From: Actibacterium pelagium
GTDB lineage: Bacteria; Pseudomonadota; Alphaproteobacteria; Rhodobacterales; Rhodobacteraceae
Assembly: GCF_002285415.1 (NCBI RefSeq)
Contig: NZ_NSBU01000005.1
Span: 337,572 to 401,571, forward strand
Direction: 5' to 3'
Length of the DNA stretch: 64,000 bases
Shown: positions 16,965 through 26,325 of the stretch, piece after piece
Layout of the letters: each line of letters begins with the position of its first letter
Numbering within the stretch: position 1 is the first letter of the stretch
Notes under the pieces: generated by a model
Database searches by the model: none
What the model saw: the letters and a program-made list of their open reading frames with translations, nothing else
What the model was told of the DNA's origin: nothing
Position numbers and translations under genes: made by a program

Positions 16965-18490
16965 CCCTCAATCACCTCGGTCTTCACGTTCAGCGACTTG
17001 GCCAAAGAGGTCAGACGCGCTTCGGCAACTTCACCGAACAACGGTATGGCTGGCTTGCTAAGCGTCAGTGTCAAAAGGGTTTTTACCGGGTCCAGGCGTA
17101 GTGCGATCAGTTCCTGCGGCGCCTGGCTAGAGAACATTGCCCCAAAGCGCATGGCTTTTCCCAAAATCTCGGCTTCCTGAATCTGGTCCTCGTTCAGCAG
17201 TGTGAACAAGGGGTCGAACCGGCTGTCAGCGCGGTTGTTCTTATACCGGTGCAACAGGGCCAGCCCAAGGAAGACGCGCCCCTGATGATCCAGTCCGCCA
17301 AGGTTGGCGCGGGTGGCGTTGTCGAAACAGACCTCGTGCCGATAGTCGGGGTGGGCACGCCACGCGGTGTCATGCAGAAGGCACGCGGCCTTCACCAGCC
17401 GCCAGCGTTCCTTTGGGAATAGTGGTCGGACAAAGTGATACAGCTGCCGACCAAACCCCGGCAGGCGGGCGGTCGTGGCCTCGGCAAACCGGCAGGCTTC
17501 GATCAGCGGGTCGCGCTGGCGGATCGGATCTGGCATCTGCTCGTACAACATGCCCTCGCGGATGCCATAGCTCGAGATGAAAACCTCTTTGGTATCAAAA
17601 CGTTCCAGCAGAATTTCCAGCACCATGCAGGCGATGGGAACCAATGTCATCCGTTCGGGGCTGATCCCGGCTTGCGACCGCAGCGCCTCGTTGTCCTGCC
17701 CCAGAATCCATTCGATCGTCTCGGCCACTTGCGTGCGGGTCAGGCTGTATTCATGCAGCACCGTCAGCGGATAGCCCCGACGCATCATGTCCAGTTTGGC
17801 AATCGCCCGCCACGAGCCACCGACCAGATAAATCCGGTCATGCAAGTCACCAACCGCCTTCGCCAGATCATCAATGATACCAGTCACGTAGGTGCGCAGT
17901 TCTTCCGGGTCCTCGATATCCTTCAGCTTCAGTGGCCCAAGTGGAGAGGTTACGCAGTCCCCGATTTCACCGCCCTTCAGTACGGCCAGCTCCATGGATG
18001 AGCCGCCGATGTCGCACATCAACCCCTCGGCCCCGGGCCAGCCCAGCAAAACGCCTTGCGCAGACAGGCGGGCCTCTTCCAGCCCGTCGATCACGCGCAG
18101 GCGAAGGCCGGTCAAGTCTTCGACCTCTTCGATGAATTCGGGCCCGTCTTTTGCTTCGCGCACCGCGGCGGTGGCAACCGTATGGATCGGGGTCGCGCCC
18201 ATGGCCTCGGCCAATGTCGTGAACCGGTGCAGCGCTTGCAGCGCGCGTTGGCGTCCTTCGGGGTTCAGGTGGCCGGTATCCGCCAGACCCGCGCCAAGAG
18301 CACACATCAGTTTTTCGTTGAAGAAATAGGCCGGGCTACGGGCCGCCCCGTCGAACACAACAAGACGGACAGAGTTCGAGCCCACGTCAATTACGGCCAC
18401 GCGCCGCAGGGCCTGCGCGTCTGGGTCCTGAAAGATCGGTTCACCCTCGGGGCCCCAATCCAGCGGCAGCTCTTGTTCTGGACGGTTCAT
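16961..18490 (-). CDS. ppx: Ppx/GppA-family exopolyphosphatase
   Basis: A 509-residue ASKHA-fold phosphatase. RRVAVIDVGSNSVRLVVFDG is the phosphate-1 motif, MCDIGGSSMELAVLKGGEI the phosphate-2 motif, and ISSYGIREGMLYEQMPDP the C-terminal signature of Ppx/GppA. The last 200 residues form the HD-like helical domain (CLLHDTAWRAHPDYRHEVCF). It removes terminal phosphates from polyphosphate, or hydrolyses pppGpp. It lies 48 bp downstream of ppk1, so synthesis and breakdown are encoded together. Confidence 0.93.
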   Translation of the reverse strand: MNRPEQELPLDWGPEGEPIFQDPDAQALRRVAVIDVGSNSVRLVVFDGAARSPAYFFNEKLMCALGAGLADTGHLNPEGRQRALQALHRFTTLAEAMGATPIHTVATAAVREAKDGPEFIEEVEDLTGLRLRVIDGLEEARLSAQGVLLGWPGAEGLMCDIGGSSMELAVLKGGEIGDCVTSPLGPLKLKDIEDPEELRTYVTGIIDDLAKAVGDLHDRIYLVGGSWRAIAKLDMMRRGYPLTVLHEYSLTRTQVAETIEWILGQDNEALRSQAGISPERMTLVPIACMVLEILLERFDTKEVFISSYGIREGMLYEQMPDPIRQRDPLIEACRFAEATTARLPGFGRQLYHFVRPLFPKERWRLVKAACLLHDTAWRAHPDYRHEVCFDNATRANLGGLDHQGRVFLGLALLHRYKNNRADSRFDPLFTLLNEDQIQEAEILGKAMRFGAMFSSQAPQELIALRLDPVKTLLTLTLSKPAIPLFGEVAEARLTSLAKSLNVKTEVIEG

Positions 18491-18538
18491 TCTAAGCCCT
18501 CTTCCTTGGGTGCAGAATTTCGCAAGTCGGGATTCGGG

Positions 18539-20707
18539 TCAATCGTAGGAATGCATCAGTTTCGGCACGTCTTTCGCCCCGGCAGAGCCGCGTCCCGACA
18601 AAGAGGGGTTTTCCATGAAGAACCGATGGCAGTTGAAGGATGTCTTGTCGGCGGGAAAGCGCGTGTAGCTGCCGTCGGGGTTCATGATCCAGCTTTGCGC
18701 CTCGTCCGCAAGATTTGCGGCCATGATCTGGCTGACGATCTGGGCTTTCACGGTGGGGTTCTTCGCCTCGACCAGCGTTTCCACACGGCGGTTCAGGTTC
18801 CGCCCCATCCAGTCCGCGGACGAGAAATATACCCGTGCCTTTTTCGACGGAAGACCATGCCCATTCCCGAAACAGGCAATCCGAGAGTGTTCAAGGAACC
18901 GGCCAACAACCGATTTGACGCGGATGTTTTCACTAAGCCCCTTAATCCCCGGCCGCAAACCGCAAATGCCCCGGATCACAAGGCTGATCTTCACGCCGTC
19001 CTGACTGGCTTTGTAAAGCGCGTCGATGACATCCGGTTCGATAAGGCTGTTCATCTTCACCCAGACCTCTGCCGGGCGGCCCGCCTTGGCATGGGCGGAT
19101 TCCTCTTCCAACCGTGTCAGGATCGTCGATTTCAGATCCAGCGGCGAGATAGAGAGGTTTTCCAGCCCCGCGGGCTCTGCGTAGCCGCCGACATAGTTGA
19201 AGACTTTGGTGGCATCGCGTCCAAGCGCTGGATCGCAGGTGAAAAAGCTAAGGTCGGTGTAAATCTTCGCGGTGTCCGGGTGATAATTTCCGGTGCCATA
19301 GTGGGTATAGGTCACCAGCTGGTCGCCCTCGCGCCGAACAACTGTGCTGATCTTGGCGTGGGTCTTGTAGTTGATGAACCCGTAGACCACATGGGCGCCC
19401 GCGCGTTCCAGACGACGGGACTGGCGAATGTTGGCGGCTTCGTCGAAGCGGGCCTTCAGCTCGACCAAGGCAGTGACCGACTTGCCGTCCTCGGCGGCTT
19501 CACACAGGGCTGCGACGATCGGAGAGTTCTTCGAGGTTCGATAGAGCGTCTGCTTGATCGCCACCACATTCGGGTCGCGGGCTGCTTGCTGCAGAAACCG
19601 AACCACCATGTCGAAGGTTTCATAGGGGTGATGCAGCAGCATGTCCTTTTGCCGGATGGCCGCGAACATATCGCCTTCGTGATCCTGTACCCGTTCGGGC
19701 ACGCGCGGCTGAAAAGCAGGCCACTGCAGATCGTGGCGCGCATCCAGTACCAGTTCCTTCAAGTCGACCACACCGATCAGGCCCATGATTTCAATCACCT
19801 GACCTTCGTTGATCTGAAGCTCGTCCATGATGACTCGGCGCAGTTCTTCGGGCGCACCTGCGGACATCTTGATGCGGACAACCTCGCCGCGGCGACGGCG
19901 CTTCAGCGCAACTTCGAATTCGCGAACAAGGTCTTCGGCTTCTTCCTCGACCTCCAGGTCGCTGTCGCGCAACAGGCGGAAGGTGCAGCTGCCCTTGGCT
20001 TTGTATCCTGGGAACAGCTGGTCGACGTGGATCAGCAAAAGCTCTTCCAAGGGCAGGAACCGATGGCAACCGGCCTCGGACGGCAGGCGGACGAACCTTT
20101 CGATCAGCGACGGGATCGGCACCAGCGCCTGTAAGGGGCGGCCATCCCTGATCCGTTCCAGCTGAAGCGCCAGACAGAACCCGGTGTTCGGGATGAACGG
20201 GAAGGGGTGCGCCGGGTCGATCGCAAGCGGTGACAGGACCGGGAAGACGTTGTTCAGGAACCGGTCGTCCAGAAAGCTGCGATCCGCTTTGGTCAGCTTG
20301 TCGCGGGTCAGAAGGATGATGCCTTCCGATTCCAATTCCTCTTTCAGGTTATTCCATGTGGCTTGCTGGGATTGCAGCAGGCGGCGGGCATCTTTGTCGA
20401 TCAGCTCTAGCTGTTCGGCCGGGGTCAGCCCGTCTGCGGCAGGCGTCGTGTTGCCCTCTTTCGCCAGTTCGCGCAGGCCAGCCACGCGGACGGTATAGAA
20501 CTCATCCAGATTTGCGGCCGAGATCGACAGGAAGCGCACCCGTTCCAGCAATGGAACCCGGGGGTTCGAGGCTTCGCCCAGAACACGCCAGTTGAACCCG
20601 AGCCAGCTGAGCTCACGGTTGCAGAACCGCTTGGGGCCAGAGCGCTCGGAAACAGGGATTTCTGCCGGAACCGGCAGATCGGATTCAAGAAAATTTGCTG
20701 AAGTCAT
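18539..20707 (-). CDS. ppk1: Polyphosphate kinase 1
   Basis: A 722-residue enzyme. The N-domain begins KRFCNRELSWLGFNWRVLGEA, and the catalytic core has EAAEDGKSVTALVELKARFDE and KTHAKISTVVRREGD with the His that becomes phosphorylated, plus a second phospholipase-D-like half near FSSADWMGRNLNRRVE. It polymerises ATP's gamma phosphate into polyphosphate. The ATG at 20707 is chosen because the 43-residue extension would overlap hdaA. It is followed by ppx and preceded by hdaA. Confidence 0.96.
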   Translation of the reverse strand: MTSANFLESDLPVPAEIPVSERSGPKRFCNRELSWLGFNWRVLGEASNPRVPLLERVRFLSISAANLDEFYTVRVAGLRELAKEGNTTPAADGLTPAEQLELIDKDARRLLQSQQATWNNLKEELESEGIILLTRDKLTKADRSFLDDRFLNNVFPVLSPLAIDPAHPFPFIPNTGFCLALQLERIRDGRPLQALVPIPSLIERFVRLPSEAGCHRFLPLEELLLIHVDQLFPGYKAKGSCTFRLLRDSDLEVEEEAEDLVREFEVALKRRRRGEVVRIKMSAGAPEELRRVIMDELQINEGQVIEIMGLIGVVDLKELVLDARHDLQWPAFQPRVPERVQDHEGDMFAAIRQKDMLLHHPYETFDMVVRFLQQAARDPNVVAIKQTLYRTSKNSPIVAALCEAAEDGKSVTALVELKARFDEAANIRQSRRLERAGAHVVYGFINYKTHAKISTVVRREGDQLVTYTHYGTGNYHPDTAKIYTDLSFFTCDPALGRDATKVFNYVGGYAEPAGLENLSISPLDLKSTILTRLEEESAHAKAGRPAEVWVKMNSLIEPDVIDALYKASQDGVKISLVIRGICGLRPGIKGLSENIRVKSVVGRFLEHSRIACFGNGHGLPSKKARVYFSSADWMGRNLNRRVETLVEAKNPTVKAQIVSQIMAANLADEAQSWIMNPDGSYTRFPADKTSFNCHRFFMENPSLSGRGSAGAKDVPKLMHSYD

Positions 20708-20759
20708 CTTGGTGGAAAAGTAATCCCGGACTTGGGGATGTTCAACCAGCCTTCGCGCG

Positions 20760-21416
20760 CTATAGCAATTCGCCCGCCAGCTTTTCGCTGATCTTGCGAC
20801 CGCTCGCCAGCGCAGCCTGATCCAGTTTCGCGACAATATCGGCGGCGGCGGCGAAGGATCGGTCGATACGCGGCAGCAGGTAGGCGATCAGTTTGGCCGA
20901 CACCGGAAGCTGCCGATCCGAGAACAGTTTTATCAAAAGGGCGGTCAACAGCGCGTCATCCGGCGCGTTCACCGTGGCTGTGGCTGTGGCCTCCATCCGG
21001 CTACGCAGGTCGGGCAGGGCCGTGGCCCAATAATGCGGAGCGCTGCGGGCGGTGAGCAGCAGATGACCGCCTTCGGCCAGCACAAGGTTGTGCAGGTGAA
21101 AGAGGGCGTTTTCGGCCTCTGCCTGCCCCGCGATCTGGTCGGCGTCTTCGACCACGACAGCGCCCGCCAAATCGGGAATTTCGGTCTGTGCCAACGCATT
21201 TGCCGGAACGATGCGCGCACCGGTCGCCGTGGCCCAGACATGGGCCAGATGGGTTTTGCCTGCGCCTTCGGGGCCGACCAGAACCAGCTTGTTCTGCGGC
21301 CAGTTGCGCCAGTCATCCAGCTGCGCCAAAGCCACCGCGTTGGCGGGCGACACAAAGAAATCCTCTCGCCCCCGCGCAGCACGGACCGGCAAATCCAAAG
21401 TCAGTTGTTCAGCCAT
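20760..21416 (-). CDS. hdaA: HdaA/Hda-like DnaA-inactivating AAA+ protein
   Basis: A 218-residue AAA+ protein. It starts MAEQLTLDLPVR, the QLTLDL clamp-binding pentapeptide class used by Hda proteins to dock on the sliding clamp. Walker A is GPEGAGKTHLAHVWA and Walker B is GAVVVEDADQI. It lacks DnaA's C-terminal DNA-binding domain. In Caulobacter, HdaA with the clamp stimulates DnaA ATP hydrolysis. The start overlaps the upstream permease stop by 8 bp (ATGGCTGA), and ppk1 follows. Confidence 0.9.
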   Translation of the reverse strand: MAEQLTLDLPVRAARGREDFFVSPANAVALAQLDDWRNWPQNKLVLVGPEGAGKTHLAHVWATATGARIVPANALAQTEIPDLAGAVVVEDADQIAGQAEAENALFHLHNLVLAEGGHLLLTARSAPHYWATALPDLRSRMEATATATVNAPDDALLTALLIKLFSDRQLPVSAKLIAYLLPRIDRSFAAAADIVAKLDQAALASGRKISEKLAGELL

Positions 21417-22506
21417 CGGTGTCGTCTTTTTCCCAAGACAAGGCGCGGTCTCGGCCAGTATGCCCCTGATACAGGCGGCCCTGCTGGTACTGACCGACCA
21501 GATAGCGGACGACAACCCCAATGATGGCAGCGACCGGAACCGCGATCAGCATTCCCACGAAACCAAAGATCGAACCAAAGGCGGAAAGGGCGAAAATCAG
21601 CCAGACCGGGTGCAGGCCGACCGAGTCGCCAACCAGCTTGGGCGTCAGGAAGTTCCCCTCGACCAATTGCCCGGCGATGAAGATCGCACCAACCGCCCCG
21701 ATCATCCACCACTCGCCCCAGAACTGGAACATGGCCAAGCTCAAAGCCAGCGCACCACCAACAATCGATCCGACGTAAGGGATGAAAGAGATTATGCCCG
21801 CAACCAGCCCGACGATCATGCCGAATTGCAGTCCGACGACCATCAGCGCAGCGGCATAGAACCCGCCAAGAATTATGCAGACGGTGCCTTGGCCGCGAAT
21901 GAACGAGGCCATCGTACGGTCAATCTCGCTTGCCAGATGACGAATGGTCGGGGCGTGATCCAGCGGCAGCAGCTTGTTGATCTCGGCGACCATCCGGTCC
22001 CAATCCAGCAAAAGGTAAAAGGTGATCACGGGGACAAGCACCACCAGCGCCACGAGGTTCAGCAAACTCAGGGTCGAGGCCAGAACGCCGTTCAAAAGGT
22101 CGCCGCCCTTCGAGCGGATCGTCTCACCGATCGAGGTCAGCGTTTGGCGCAGCTCGGAGGTAGGTTCCTGCAAAGAGGGGAAGCGTTCAGACAGGAAGAC
22201 GCGCAATTGTTCGAACAACTGCGGTGCAACCTCGAACAGGGCAGCGGTTTGCCGGATCAGGGTCGGAAGAACCAAAAGCGCAATCAAGGTGAAGATCACC
22301 GCGGCACAGATGGTGATGGTCACCGTGGCCCAAACGCGCGAAAACCCAACTTTTTCAAGCCGGTCTGCGACTGGGTCCAGCGCATAGGCAATTGCCATCG
22401 AAAGAATGAAGGGAAGAAGGATACCAGCCAGCAGCCAAGTCGCGATCAGGAACACGACAGCCGCAATGGCCCAGTATTTCATCTGTTGCTGCACCGGCAG
22501 GGGCAT
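21409..22506 (-). CDS. AI-2E-family (PerM-like) permease
   Basis: A 365-residue membrane protein with about eight hydrophobic segments. FILSMAIAYALDPVADRLEKVGFSRVWAT near residue 40 and the C-terminal pair FIPYVGSIVGG and GDSVGLHPVWLIFAL are family hallmarks. The long hydrophilic middle (residues 75-140) is usual. Members export autoinducer-2 or act as Na+/H+ antiporters; no direct evidence selects one. The start has a GGAGAG ribosome-binding site. It is translationally coupled to hdaA. Confidence 0.88.
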   Translation of the reverse strand: MPLPVQQQMKYWAIAAVVFLIATWLLAGILLPFILSMAIAYALDPVADRLEKVGFSRVWATVTITICAAVIFTLIALLVLPTLIRQTAALFEVAPQLFEQLRVFLSERFPSLQEPTSELRQTLTSIGETIRSKGGDLLNGVLASTLSLLNLVALVVLVPVITFYLLLDWDRMVAEINKLLPLDHAPTIRHLASEIDRTMASFIRGQGTVCIILGGFYAAALMVVGLQFGMIVGLVAGIISFIPYVGSIVGGALALSLAMFQFWGEWWMIGAVGAIFIAGQLVEGNFLTPKLVGDSVGLHPVWLIFALSAFGSIFGFVGMLIAVPVAAIIGVVVRYLVGQYQQGRLYQGHTGRDRALSWEKDDTDG

Positions 22507-22559
22507 GGGAACTCTCCGTTACTGCCCATGTCTTGGACGATGCGGCCCGGTGTTGCAAG

Positions 22560-22582
22560 GGGGCGGATCCATGACCCGCCCC
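22560..22582 (-). terminator. Hairpin after the fasciclin gene
   Basis: CCGCCCC and GGGGCGG form a 7-bp stem around a 9-base loop directly after the fasciclin stop codon. On the minus strand it is followed by CTTGC, so there is no good T-run. It may be a weak terminator or an mRNA-stabilising end. Confidence 0.35.
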
Positions 22583-22592
22583 TCGGCATTGA

Positions 22593-23099
22593 TCAGCAGG
22601 CGGGGCGTTCGCCCGGCAGCAGAACCTTGTCGATCACGTGGATCACGCCATTCGACGCCTGGATATCTGCGATGATCACGTTGGCCATCTCGCCTGTGCC
22701 ATCCGAAATCATGACGCCATTGCTGTCTTTCGCGATGCACAGGCGCTCGGACGCCAGAACCGGTTTGAAATAGTTCTTGCCGGCAGGAATGTCGGCGGCA
22801 GCCAGATTGCGGTCGTCAACGTGGTACAGCAGAACGTCGGTCAACTGGCCTTTGTTTTCCGGCTTCAACAGCGTGTCGACGGTGCCCTCGGGCAAAGCGG
22901 CGAACGCGTCATTGACGGGCGCGTAAACGGTGAACGGGCCTTCGCCCTGAAGGGTTTCAACCAGACCGGCAGCGGTGACAGCTGCGACAAGGGTCGAGAA
23001 ACGATCATCGCCAGCGGCGATATCAACGATGGTATTGGCCGATGCGACGGTCCCTGCGGTGGCAAAAGCAGCGGCGGCGACAAGAGTACGAAGTTTCAT
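22593..23099 (-). CDS. Secreted fasciclin (FAS1) domain protein
   Basis: A 168-residue protein with a signal peptide (MKLRTLVAAAAFATAGTVASA, cleavage near residue 21), followed by a single FAS1 domain: FSTLVAAVTAAGLVETLQGEGPFTVYAPVNDAFAALP (H1 motif), LLYHVDDRNL and IIADIQASNGVIHVIDKVLLP (H2 motif). FAS1 proteins act in adhesion or the cell envelope. The last residue is Cys, with one further Cys in the domain (RLCIAKD), so a disulfide is possible. Transcribed alone. Confidence 0.93.
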   Translation of the reverse strand: MKLRTLVAAAAFATAGTVASANTIVDIAAGDDRFSTLVAAVTAAGLVETLQGEGPFTVYAPVNDAFAALPEGTVDTLLKPENKGQLTDVLLYHVDDRNLAAADIPAGKNYFKPVLASERLCIAKDSNGVMISDGTGEMANVIIADIQASNGVIHVIDKVLLPGERPAC

Positions 23100-23251
23100 A
23101 TTTAGGTCTCCCTGTTGGATCTATGACTTCGATTACGCAGGGGCATTCCGCCTGGTTCACGGCTGTCACGCTCCCGTGATTTTCTGTGATCTCTTGTCTG
23201 TTTCGGCGCAAAGCCATAAACGGGGACAAACCGTTTTCGTAAGGACCCAAG

Positions 23252-24589
23252 ATGCGCCTGTCCCGCTATTTCCTGCCTGTTCTCAAGGAAACCCCCGCCG
23301 AGGCCCAGATCGTCAGCCATCGCCTGATGCTGCGCGCTGGCATGATCAAACAAAGCTCTGCCGGGATCTATTCCTGGCTGCCGCTGGGCTATAAGGTTCT
23401 GCGGAACATCGAACAGATTGTGCACGAAGAACAGCAGCGCGCGGGTCACGTGCCGGTGCTGATGCCGACCCTGCAATCTGCCGACCTATGGCGCGAGTCG
23501 GGCCGGTACGAGGATTACGGCGAAGAGATGCTGCGCATTCAGGATCGCCACGGTCGCGACATGCTGTATGGCCCGACCAACGAAGAGATGATCACCGACA
23601 TCTTCCGGTCCTACGTCAACAGCTACAAAGACCTGCCGCTGACCCTGTATCAGATCCAGTGGAAGTTCCGCGACGAACGTCGTCCGCGTTTCGGCGTGAT
23701 GCGTGGCCGTGAATTCCTGATGAAGGACGGCTACAACTTCGACCTGACCAAAGAAGACGCGATGCACGCCTACAACCGCCACCTAGTCAGCTATCTGCGC
23801 ACCTATGAGCGCATGGGCCTACAGGCGATCCCGATGCGCGCCGACAGTGGTCCCATCGGCGGCGACGACACGCATGAATTCCTTGTGCTGGCCGAAACCG
23901 GCGAATCCGAGGTCTTCTATGACAGCCAGATCACCGATCTGAAGTTTGGTGACCGCGAGATCGACTATGACTCGGTCGAGCAGTGCCAGGCGGTGCTGGA
24001 AGAGTTCACCTCTCGCTATGCCCGCACCGACGAGACCCATGACGAGGCCGTCTTCAACGAAGTGCCGGAAGAGCGCCGCCGTTCTGCCCGGGGTATCGAG
24101 GTTGGCCAGATCTTTTACTTCGGCACCAAATACTCCGAAGCGATGGGCGCGACCGTCATCAATGACAAGCAGGAACAGATCCCGGTTCACATGGGCAGCC
24201 ACGGTATCGGCGTCAGCCGCCTGCTGGGCGCGATCATTGAGGCCAGCCATGATGACAAGGGCATTATCTGGCCCGAAGGTGTGACCCCGTTCCACTGTGG
24301 CATTGTCAATCTGAAGCAGGGCGATGAAGAGGCCGACGCGGCCTGTGACAGCCTGTACCAGCAGTTGACTAATGCTGGGCTGGACCCGCTTTATGACGAT
24401 CGCAAGGAACGTGCTGGCGCCAAGTTCGCCACCATGGACCTGATTGGTCTGCCGTGGCGTATCACCGTAGGCCCGCGTGGCCTGAAGAACGGTGTGGTCG
24501 AGCTGACCTGCCGCAAGACCGGCGAAAGCGAAGAGATGGCGCCGGAAGCAGCGGTCGCCAAAGTCGTAGAGATCTACAAGTCTCTCTGA
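23252..24589 (+). CDS. proS: Prolyl-tRNA synthetase (short, editing-domain-less type)
   Basis: A 445-residue class II synthetase. Motif 1 is near [23 protein letters not shown], motif 2 is [22 protein letters not shown], motif 3 is [18 protein letters not shown], and an anticodon-binding domain fills the last 100 residues. At 445 residues it lacks the roughly 180-residue insertion (INS) editing domain of the Escherichia coli type, as is normal in alphaproteobacteria. The ATG at 23252 gives the expected [15 protein letters not shown] start. Confidence 0.97.
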   Translation: MRLSRYFLPVLKETPAEAQIVSHRLMLRAGMIKQSSAGIYSWLPLGYKVLRNIEQIVHEEQQRAGHVPVLMPTLQSADLWRESGRYEDYGEEMLRIQDRHGRDMLYGPTNEEMITDIFRSYVNSYKDLPLTLYQIQWKFRDERRPRFGVMRGREFLMKDGYNFDLTKEDAMHAYNRHLVSYLRTYERMGLQAIPMRADSGPIGGDDTHEFLVLAETGESEVFYDSQITDLKFGDREIDYDSVEQCQAVLEEFTSRYARTDETHDEAVFNEVPEERRRSARGIEVGQIFYFGTKYSEAMGATVINDKQEQIPVHMGSHGIGVSRLLGAIIEASHDDKGIIWPEGVTPFHCGIVNLKQGDEEADAACDSLYQQLTNAGLDPLYDDRKERAGAKFATMDLIGLPWRITVGPRGLKNGVVELTCRKTGESEEMAPEAAVAKVVEIYKSL

Positions 24590-24593
24590 CGGA

Positions 24594-24710
24594 TCAAAAG
24601 GCGCTGCGCAGGGCGAATCCTGCCAGCGCCAACCCGCCAATCAGGCAAAGCACCCAGAAGGTGAAAGAGATCCGCTTGGACAGGGACAGGCGGTTCCAGA
24701 ATTTAGTCAT
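24594..24710 (-). CDS. 38-residue membrane protein coupled to the ferric-reductase-like gene
   Basis: An open frame missed by length cutoffs: MTKFWNRLSLSKRISFTFW followed by a hydrophobic stretch VLCLIGGLALAGFAL and RSAF. The basic N-terminus and single helix predict a one-pass membrane peptide with the tail outside. Its ATG lies inside the end of the upstream gene, overlapping by 8 bp (ATGACTAA), which is typical of translational coupling. I do not recognise the family. It could be a small subunit or regulator of the flavoprotein. Confidence 0.6.
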   Translation of the reverse strand: MTKFWNRLSLSKRISFTFWVLCLIGGLALAGFALRSAF

Positions 24711-26022
24711 AGCTGAACCTTTCAGAGATGATCCGGCTGGACGGGATGCCAAGGTTGATCAACGCCTCCTCGACCACCTCCAGCATCGCGGGTGGACCGC
24801 ATAGGACATAGATCCAGTCGCGATGACTGTCGTCGCCGAACTCACGTTGCAGCAGGGCAGGGGTGATGAACCCGACTTCGCCGGTCCAATCCTTGTCGGG
24901 TTCTGACAAAGAGTGGATGATCTTCGTGCCATGCTCTGCCGACAGCTGTTCCAGCTCGTTCGGCCGGGCAATCTGATCCCGACTGCGGTTGGTGTAGATC
25001 AGCGTCGTCGGGCGGGTGTCGCCGGTGCGGTGCAATTCTCGCAGGATGCCCATCATCGGGGCGATCCCAACGCCCCCTGCAATCAGCGCCACACCTTTCG
25101 CCTTGCGTCCCTTGATTGTCAGGTGCCCATGCGGTGCGTCCAGATAGGCGCGCGTTCCCGGTTGGACCTGTCCAATCTTGTTGGTTGTGTCGCCCAGTTC
25201 CTTGATGATGAACCGTACCTCGGGGCCATTTGCCGGGGCGGAGCTGATCGAAAAGGGGTTTTCGGCCAGTGAAAAGGGGCTATGACCGATATTCAGCCAC
25301 GCGAATTGCCCTGCTTCATAGGCAAGCTTGTGATCCCCTTCGGGTGTGACGGAAACCTCCCAAGTGCGGGTGCCGACGGGCTCGACTGCGGTGACTTTCC
25401 ACGGGCGCAATGACCGCCAAAAGGGTCGGAGCAGATAGGTGTTCACCAGCGCGAGCAGCGCGATCCCAAGTAACACCCACCAAACCGTACTTAGAACCGG
25501 ATCGGCGCTATATCGTCCCGCCCGCACCGTGTGCAGCACCCCAAACCCCGCGATCAGGACAGAGCCAAGCCCGTGCGTCAGCCGCCATGTTTCGTATTTG
25601 AAATCCATCTTGCTGCGCCCGATCGCCAACAAAACCAGCGTTGGCAGTAGAACCCATGCCAAGGCCCCGGGCCAGATCGCCCAAAACTCGTTGGTGACAA
25701 AATACTGTCGGCTGACGTCCCAATCCGGCGCGGTTTGACGGCGTGCGGTGTAAAGAAACGGATGGATCAGCGCCAAAATCGCGGCGGCCCGCGCCAGCAA
25801 TTGGTGCATTCGCATGACGATATCGGTTCCCGCTTTCCGCGCGACGACGCGGTAGCGGCTCAATAGAAGGAACTCGGCCAGCAACACCGACATGGCCAAC
25901 AGCCCTGCACCTGAAGCGATCTCGTCCAGAATTGGGCGTGGCGGCAGGCCTTGCGACCAAGCCAGCCCAAGAGGCAATAGCGAGATCGCAACGTAGAACA
26001 GGAACAAAAACCAGACAGGCAT
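24703..26022 (-). CDS. Ferric-reductase-like transmembrane flavoprotein
   Basis: A 439-residue protein. Residues 1-215 hold about six helices with the haem-ligand-type His pairs (MRMHQLLARAAAILALIHPFLY and WRLTHGLGSVLIAGFGVLHTVRAGRY). Residues 225-439 are an FAD/NAD(P)H reductase module: FSISSAP (FAD), GGVGIAPMMGILRELH (NAD pyrophosphate) and VLCGPPAMLEVVEEAL, then a C-terminal ERFSYD. It moves electrons from NAD(P)H through FAD and haems across the membrane, as in NOX/FRE proteins. The acceptor (ferric iron, oxygen or other) is unknown. Confidence 0.88.
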   Translation of the reverse strand: MPVWFLFLFYVAISLLPLGLAWSQGLPPRPILDEIASGAGLLAMSVLLAEFLLLSRYRVVARKAGTDIVMRMHQLLARAAAILALIHPFLYTARRQTAPDWDVSRQYFVTNEFWAIWPGALAWVLLPTLVLLAIGRSKMDFKYETWRLTHGLGSVLIAGFGVLHTVRAGRYSADPVLSTVWWVLLGIALLALVNTYLLRPFWRSLRPWKVTAVEPVGTRTWEVSVTPEGDHKLAYEAGQFAWLNIGHSPFSLAENPFSISSAPANGPEVRFIIKELGDTTNKIGQVQPGTRAYLDAPHGHLTIKGRKAKGVALIAGGVGIAPMMGILRELHRTGDTRPTTLIYTNRSRDQIARPNELEQLSAEHGTKIIHSLSEPDKDWTGEVGFITPALLQREFGDDSHRDWIYVLCGPPAMLEVVEEALINLGIPSSRIISERFSYD

Positions 26023-26064
26023 CGTCTTACCCCTTTATGCGCGCCGTTTAACGGCTAACGGGTC

Positions 26065-26325
26065 GTGGCCAAGGGAGCTAGAGAAAACGTAGGTTTTCAT
26101 GCGCTTAAGTGTCAGCTGTCGGTCTTGGGTAACACCTCCGATGTGCAGATCGGCGAAGCCTTAATCGTCAATGACGGTGAAACGGACAATATCTTGCAAG
26201 AGCCTGTTGGCCTCTTCCCAGATATCGAAGAAGATAAGGTCCCGACCCACCTTCTGGTTCGTGACCAGGTCTATTGGTTCACGGCCCGGCGACCCGAGCG
26301 ACTAAAGATACATGACCAAACCTAA
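26065..26325 (+). CDS. Possible small protein overlapping gckA (uncertain)
   Basis: An 86-residue frame read from a GTG, with no clear ribosome-binding site; internal GTG/TTG starts (from 26128) are equally possible. The second half looks protein-like and acidic (ETDNILQEPVGLFPDIEEDK, then PTHLLVRDQVYWFTARRPERL), and it overlaps the gckA start by 14 bp as in an operon. GC use at the third codon position is lower than in neighbours. I recognise no family, and it may be a chance frame. Confidence 0.3.
   Translation: MAKGARENVGFHALKCQLSVLGNTSDVQIGEALIVNDGETDNILQEPVGLFPDIEEDKVPTHLLVRDQVYWFTARRPERLKIHDQT

Noticed and set aside
18056..20134. A 692-residue plus-strand frame
   Set aside because: Opposite ppx and ppk1. 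Composition is that of an antisense reading of GC-rich coding DNA.
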